Shown here one piece after another: positions 60,854 to 64,000 of a stretch of 64,000 nt of DNA. Position 1 is the stretch's first letter; every line of letters begins with the position of its first letter. The DNA lies in contig DGHQ01000059.1 in NCBI GenBank assembly GCA_002392915.1, positions 62,001 through 126,000 of the forward strand. The letters are read 5' to 3'. The position numbers and the translations under genes were made by a program. The DNA is from Bacteroidales bacterium UBA3844 (GTDB taxonomy: Bacteria; Bacteroidota; Bacteroidia; Bacteroidales; Paludibacteraceae). The notes under the pieces are model-generated. The model was not told the origin of the DNA. It was given only the letters and a program-made list of their open reading frames with translations, and did no database searches.

Positions 60854-61987
60854 TTATATGCTGTCAAGAAGATCTACAGCCTTTTGCTTTGTTTTGTCGA
60901 TGACTTTCGCATAGATCATTGTAGTCTTAATGTCAGAATGCCCCATCAGTTCCTTGATGGTGTTAATGTTTGCATCTTTGGTTAGAAGCAGAGTTGCGAA
61001 TGTGTGTCGGGCTGTATGTATTCCGACCACTTTGTCTATACCCACCTGTTTGGCTACTTTTTGTATGTTGTTGTTCAACGCACTGCTGGATATATCAGGG
61101 AATACCTTATCACACCCCTTTTTTGATCCCTTGCGTGGAAGCAGATTTATTGCAGCTGAGCAGAGTGGAATGCTTGTTGTTTTCCTTGTCTTTTTTATCT
61201 GTTTCTCTATTCGGACCAAATATCCGTCACGGATAACATTGTTCCAGGTTAGATTTCGGATGTCGCTTATTCGCATTCCGGAATAACAACAGAACACAAA
61301 TATATTTTTCGCTATTGGATTGGTCCAATCGGCGTTCTTCATTTTTGTAAATTCCTCTTCAGTAAGATATACCCTTGTGGACTCTGGAACTTTTATTCGT
61401 TCTTCTTTTGTTATGTGCATGAAAGGGTTTTTTTCTATATATTCGGCACGTACGGCACAGTTCAATGCTCCTATCATCACACGTTCATAGTTTTTGGCTG
61501 AAACAGCTTTCAGATGTTCACCTTTTTTTTGCTTTGTTTTACCCTTCTTGCTGATGTAAGAAAATTGTATGTATTCAAGGAATTTGTAGCAGAAATTTTT
61601 ATCTATGTCACATAGCCTTACTTTAGGATCAAACTCAGTCACCACATCTATCAGATTGGCAATTTGACCTATATCCTTGATCCCCTTTTTTTCTTGTTTA
61701 TCTCGATATATTTTTAGCCATTCGGTCAATAGGATTTCAGACAACTTATTATCCTTAATATGAGCCTTACCTTGTATCAATGATATTATCCTTTCAGACT
61801 GTATTTTCATTGCAGCCTGAAGGGTAATCTCATTTTGCTTTTTGTCTTCTTCTGTTTCTTCTGGAACTATATACAAACCTAAGCTTTCATGAGATCTTTG
61901 TTTGTTGTAATAAGTGTCAAGGAAAATGCTTTTATTCCCATTTTTTAGCTTTCTAAAGCGTATTTTGATCGGTTCTTTCTTCTTCAT
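60854..61987 (-). CDS. Tyrosine recombinase (integrase) of the conjugative element
   Basis: 377 residues. N-terminal SAM-like and core-binding domain (to about 200), then the catalytic domain with R239 (SGMRISDI), K269, H324 and R327 (HTARHTF), H350 and nucleophile Y359 (GHSDIKTTMIY): the complete catalytic set. Similar in layout to Bacteroides conjugative-transposon integrases. It is transcribed in the same direction as traK-traL-traM and lies after their terminator. Confidence 0.9.
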   Translation of the reverse strand: MKKKEPIKIRFRKLKNGNKSIFLDTYYNKQRSHESLGLYIVPEETEEDKKQNEITLQAAMKIQSERIISLIQGKAHIKDNKLSEILLTEWLKIYRDKQEKKGIKDIGQIANLIDVVTEFDPKVRLCDIDKNFCYKFLEYIQFSYISKKGKTKQKKGEHLKAVSAKNYERVMIGALNCAVRAEYIEKNPFMHITKEERIKVPESTRVYLTEEEFTKMKNADWTNPIAKNIFVFCCYSGMRISDIRNLTWNNVIRDGYLVRIEKQIKKTRKTTSIPLCSAAINLLPRKGSKKGCDKVFPDISSSALNNNIQKVAKQVGIDKVVGIHTARHTFATLLLTKDANINTIKELMGHSDIKTTMIYAKVIDKTKQKAVDLLDSI

Positions 61988-62065
61988 GTCACTGTTTATG
62001 TATTAAGTCCTTGTAAGCAAATTTAATATCTTTTTCTCTTCCAAGGAAATTTATGTCCTATAAAT

Positions 62066-62100
62066 GAAAAATGCGGAGGCTGACAACAACCACCGCATTT
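62066..62100 (-). terminator. Possible terminator between traM and the integrase gene
   Basis: Hairpin AAATGCGG (62069-62076) with CCGCATTT (62093-62100), long loop, followed on the minus strand by TTTTCA. The T run is short, so it is a weak call. Confidence 0.45.
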
Positions 62101-62123
62101 CTTATGAGTGACTTCTATTCTTT

Positions 62124-63269
62124 TTACTTTTTCTGCTTTATTATAAGCTTATAATTAGCAGGTAGAGTCACTTTTGTCTCTCTAATTTTATTTGATGCAG
62201 CACTCTTTACTGCGGAAGAAGTGGTTGTTATAATTTTACTTAACGTCCTTTGTGTAGTTGTTATTCCTACACCTTCTCCCGATAATGTGTTGCTGGTTGT
62301 TTCTTTTCCTGCGTCGTTAACTGCATTGTCAGGGATATATAGTCCCTCGAATCCGTCAACGTCGAAGATCTGAGCATCAAAAGGATAAACATTATCATTG
62401 TATGCGATGCTTTCAATATTCAAAAGAATTCGATTCGCCGTAAAACTCGCCTTTGCATAAACCATTGTATGGCGAGGAATGCTAATGCCTGCAACATTAA
62501 CATTGTCCAGGAGACGGATCTTCACTTGACTGGCGGTTGTGATGTCTTTCTGCTCACCATGGATCACAGCTCTGATCGAATGAGAAGAGTTGTTCGCCCC
62601 CTTTCCTCCCATTGGTTTGAACCCTTTATTTTTCTTTGGCTCTGTTTTTTTCTCTACAATCGAAGGAGAAGTTGTGACTTTTTTTTCTTCTACTTCTTCT
62701 TTTTCCGTAATATCTATTCCTGTCTGTTCCGATATTCTTTTCCTTTTCTTTGCCATCGCTGCCTTCTTCTGTCGCTGAATCCTTTCTTCAACTGATTCAG
62801 TCTCTTCTTTTTCCTCCAAGGATGCTGCTACAGCTAATGATTTTCCCCTTTCTGGTTGTGTCACGTTTCTTTTTGAGACAGATCTGTCTGATCCTATCTG
62901 ATTCAACGCTTCTATCTCTTCTTCTTTCGACAGAGACTGTGTTTCTTTTGTCTCTAAAGAGTCTTCCTCAATCTCGTTGGATGTCTCTCCCTGGAAAAAA
63001 GATAGAGAATTGAAATCACGTTGTGCCTGTTCCTCTGCCTCTTTACGTTCAAGCTCTCGCTGGTATTCTTCGAACAATTCCATTTTTGTTTTTTCCTGTA
63101 TGGAATTGTCCTCGACAAGAGGATCGGGGATCACATTTATATCGACGTTCTCATTGTCTTGAGCCTGAACCTGTTGGCTTCCTCCTCCTGTGATGTAAAA
63201 GAAGGCACAGCCTAACAGACACAAGACAGCACAGAATCCATGATACATCAACAATTTCTTATTTTTCAT
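62124..63269 (-). CDS. traM: Conjugative transposon protein TraM
   Basis: 381 residues, part of the mating-pair apparatus, equivalent to VirB10. The N-terminal membrane helix (about 7-26) is followed by a long low-complexity periplasmic linker rich in Glu, Gln and Lys (about 60-215). A beta-rich C-terminal domain (IRAVIHGEQKDITTASQVKIRLLDNVNVAGISIPRHTMVYAKASF...) matches TraM of CTnDOT-type elements. It overlaps traL by 11 bp. In CTnDOT, traN follows; here the operon ends after traM. Confidence 0.85.
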   Translation of the reverse strand: MKNKKLLMYHGFCAVLCLLGCAFFYITGGGSQQVQAQDNENVDINVIPDPLVEDNSIQEKTKMELFEEYQRELERKEAEEQAQRDFNSLSFFQGETSNEIEEDSLETKETQSLSKEEEIEALNQIGSDRSVSKRNVTQPERGKSLAVAASLEEKEETESVEERIQRQKKAAMAKKRKRISEQTGIDITEKEEVEEKKVTTSPSIVEKKTEPKKNKGFKPMGGKGANNSSHSIRAVIHGEQKDITTASQVKIRLLDNVNVAGISIPRHTMVYAKASFTANRILLNIESIAYNDNVYPFDAQIFDVDGFEGLYIPDNAVNDAGKETTSNTLSGEGVGITTTQRTLSKIITTTSSAVKSAASNKIRETKVTLPANYKLIIKQKK

Positions 63270-63591
63270 CTTTCTTTTGTTTTTGTGTTAAACTATCAAG
63301 CACCCTCAGTGCCTTTTCTGTTTGATCTTTTGTTCCTTGGGACATTGTAGATAGTTCTTTGTCTACTTCTTCAGATATGGCATCAATGTTACTTGTGACA
63401 GGAAGTTCTATGTTTTCTTTTTTAGCCTCTCTTTTGTGCGTTCTGTACATCTTTCCTCCGATGATGAATACAAAAAGAAGAATAAGCAATACAATTCCTG
63501 TCTTTATTATGAAGCCTTGTCTTTTTTCGACTGGAATCTTGTTAAGTGCAGTCTCCCACTCTGCCAATTTTTTTATAATATTTTTTATCAT
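63259..63591 (-). CDS. traL: TraL-like membrane protein of the conjugative element
   Basis: 110 residues with one membrane helix (GFIIKTGIVLLILLFVFIIGGKMY, about 26-49) and a charged C-terminal half, the size and plan of the TraL/DUF3989 proteins between TraK and TraM in CTnDOT-like operons. The call rests largely on gene order, since it is small and variable. Overlaps traK by 4 bp and traM by 11 bp. Confidence 0.7.
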   Translation of the reverse strand: MIKNIIKKLAEWETALNKIPVEKRQGFIIKTGIVLLILLFVFIIGGKMYRTHKREAKKENIELPVTSNIDAISEEVDKELSTMSQGTKDQTEKALRVLDSLTQKQKKDEK

Positions 63592-64000
63592 CTCTTTACT
63601 TTTTTTATTGAAGAAAATTCTCTAATGTTCCATTTGCCTAACACAAATCCATGCGGATTAGTGTCAGTGCGTGGAGCATTGATCAGAAGCTGTGTTGTCA
63701 CAATAGAAAAATACTCTATATCTGAACTACGCATAAAAGAAGTCTTTCCATAGTATGTTGCCTCGTAAGGGTATTTATCCATGTTCACAATCACGCTGTC
63801 TGTGAAGATCTCACAGATAATACCGCCCTGTACGATATGATCATAGTATTGTTTAGACTTTCTTTCCTTGTAATAGAACGCTGGTGTCTCGTCACTTAGC
63901 TGTAATGCCTTATTCACATTGTTCTCAATACTTGACATATTTGGGGTCAACGTAAAGAAAAGTTCGTGAAACCTTTGTACATGAGCTTTTGCTTCTGCTG
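63588..64000 (-). CDS. traK: Conjugative transposon protein TraK (5' part outside window)
   Basis: C-terminal part of TraK, a VirB8-like component. The frame continues to the right edge (...AEAKAHVQRFHELFFTLTPN before the Met at 63950), and that segment is the conserved HVxRFHELFFxLxP of TraK, so the Met is internal. About 137 of roughly 205 residues are visible: NVNKALQLSDETPAFYY, GGIICEIFTDSVIVNMDKYPYEATYYGKTSFMRSSDIEYFSIVTTQLLINAPRTDTNPHGFVLGKWNI. Confidence 0.87.
   Translation of the reverse strand, partial: AEAKAHVQRFHELFFTLTPNMSSIENNVNKALQLSDETPAFYYKERKSKQYYDHIVQGGIICEIFTDSVIVNMDKYPYEATYYGKTSFMRSSDIEYFSIVTTQLLINAPRTDTNPHGFVLGKWNIREFSSIKKVKR

Larger units (their letters stand above)
59100..64000. 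mobile_element. One end of an integrative conjugative element (right end outside window)
   Basis: Integrase, replication-like protein and TraM, TraL and TraK genes form a CTnDOT-like conjugative element entering from the right edge. Its left boundary is somewhere between the nrdG stop (58817) and the winged-helix gene (59544). No attachment-site repeat could be checked, because the other end is not visible. Confidence 0.65.

Overview
The window is from a Bacteroidales-type Bacteroidota genome. The evidence is: several promoters of the Bacteroidota form TTTG-N19/21-TAnnTTTG; gliding-family genes (gldE, gldD, gldG); a TraK-TraL-TraM type conjugative element; an AT-rich sequence; and Bacteroidota-style lipoproteins. 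No rRNA or species marker is present, so genus and species cannot be named.

Layout. 1-3.4 kb: end of a HlyD adaptor plus two ABC-2 permeases (efflux). 3.5-5.8 kb: nfnAB, an electron-bifurcating NADH/ferredoxin:NADP oxidoreductase. 6.0-6.2 kb: two tandem tRNA-Gln(CTG). 6.4-7.1 kb: a RAYT-like (REP-associated) Y1 transposase between REP-like palindromes. 7.2-41.6 kb: a large surface polysaccharide locus, all on the minus strand, read from 41.6 kb downward. It holds a UDP-GlcA-type epimerase, fnlB-fnlC-fnlA (UDP-N-acetyl-L-fucosamine), a Wzx flippase, an FrhB-like protein, a pyruvyl transferase, several GT2/GT4 enzymes, a CDP-polyol-phosphate module (cytidylyltransferase-oxidoreductase fusion, SDR, LicD, CDP-glycerol transferase), an EpsG/Wzy polymerase, an acetyltransferase, a VanZ protein, WbuB, a WecA-like priming enzyme, WbuC, a PglC-like priming enzyme and a DegT aminotransferase. 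A promoter at 42.0 kb precedes it by a leader of about 370 nt.

Three non-polysaccharide cassettes interrupt this locus: Panacea/ATPase/PD-(D/E)XK nuclease (33.9-36.3 kb), an AAA ATPase plus TOPRIM-like protein with its own promoter (14.5-16.3 kb), and an AlbA_2/Schlafen-like regulator between direct repeats (12.3-14.0 kb). A fourth insert, a four-helix-bundle gene framed by inverted heptamer arrays, lies between fnlC and fnlA. Gene scraps (an rmlC start and others) mark past rearrangement.

42-58.8 kb is mostly housekeeping: rhuM-like, ssb, gldE-gldD, an orphan MNT nucleotidyltransferase, gldG, argC-argD-proS, a solitary antitoxin-like gene next to a MITE-like palindrome, a GH3 lipoprotein, a frameshifted second RAYT with its palindromes, a YpfJ-like metallopeptidase, an AmpG-like MFS permease, tRNA-Gln(TTG) and nrdG. 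From about 59 kb to the right edge is one end of an integrative conjugative element: structured RNA units, a winged-helix replication-like protein, a tyrosine integrase, and traM, traL and a partial traK.

The best candidates for something undescribed are the Panacea-ATPase-nuclease cassette, the AAA-TOPRIM pair, the four-helix-bundle element, and the RAYT/palindrome family. All family calls are from motifs read by eye; no database search was possible.
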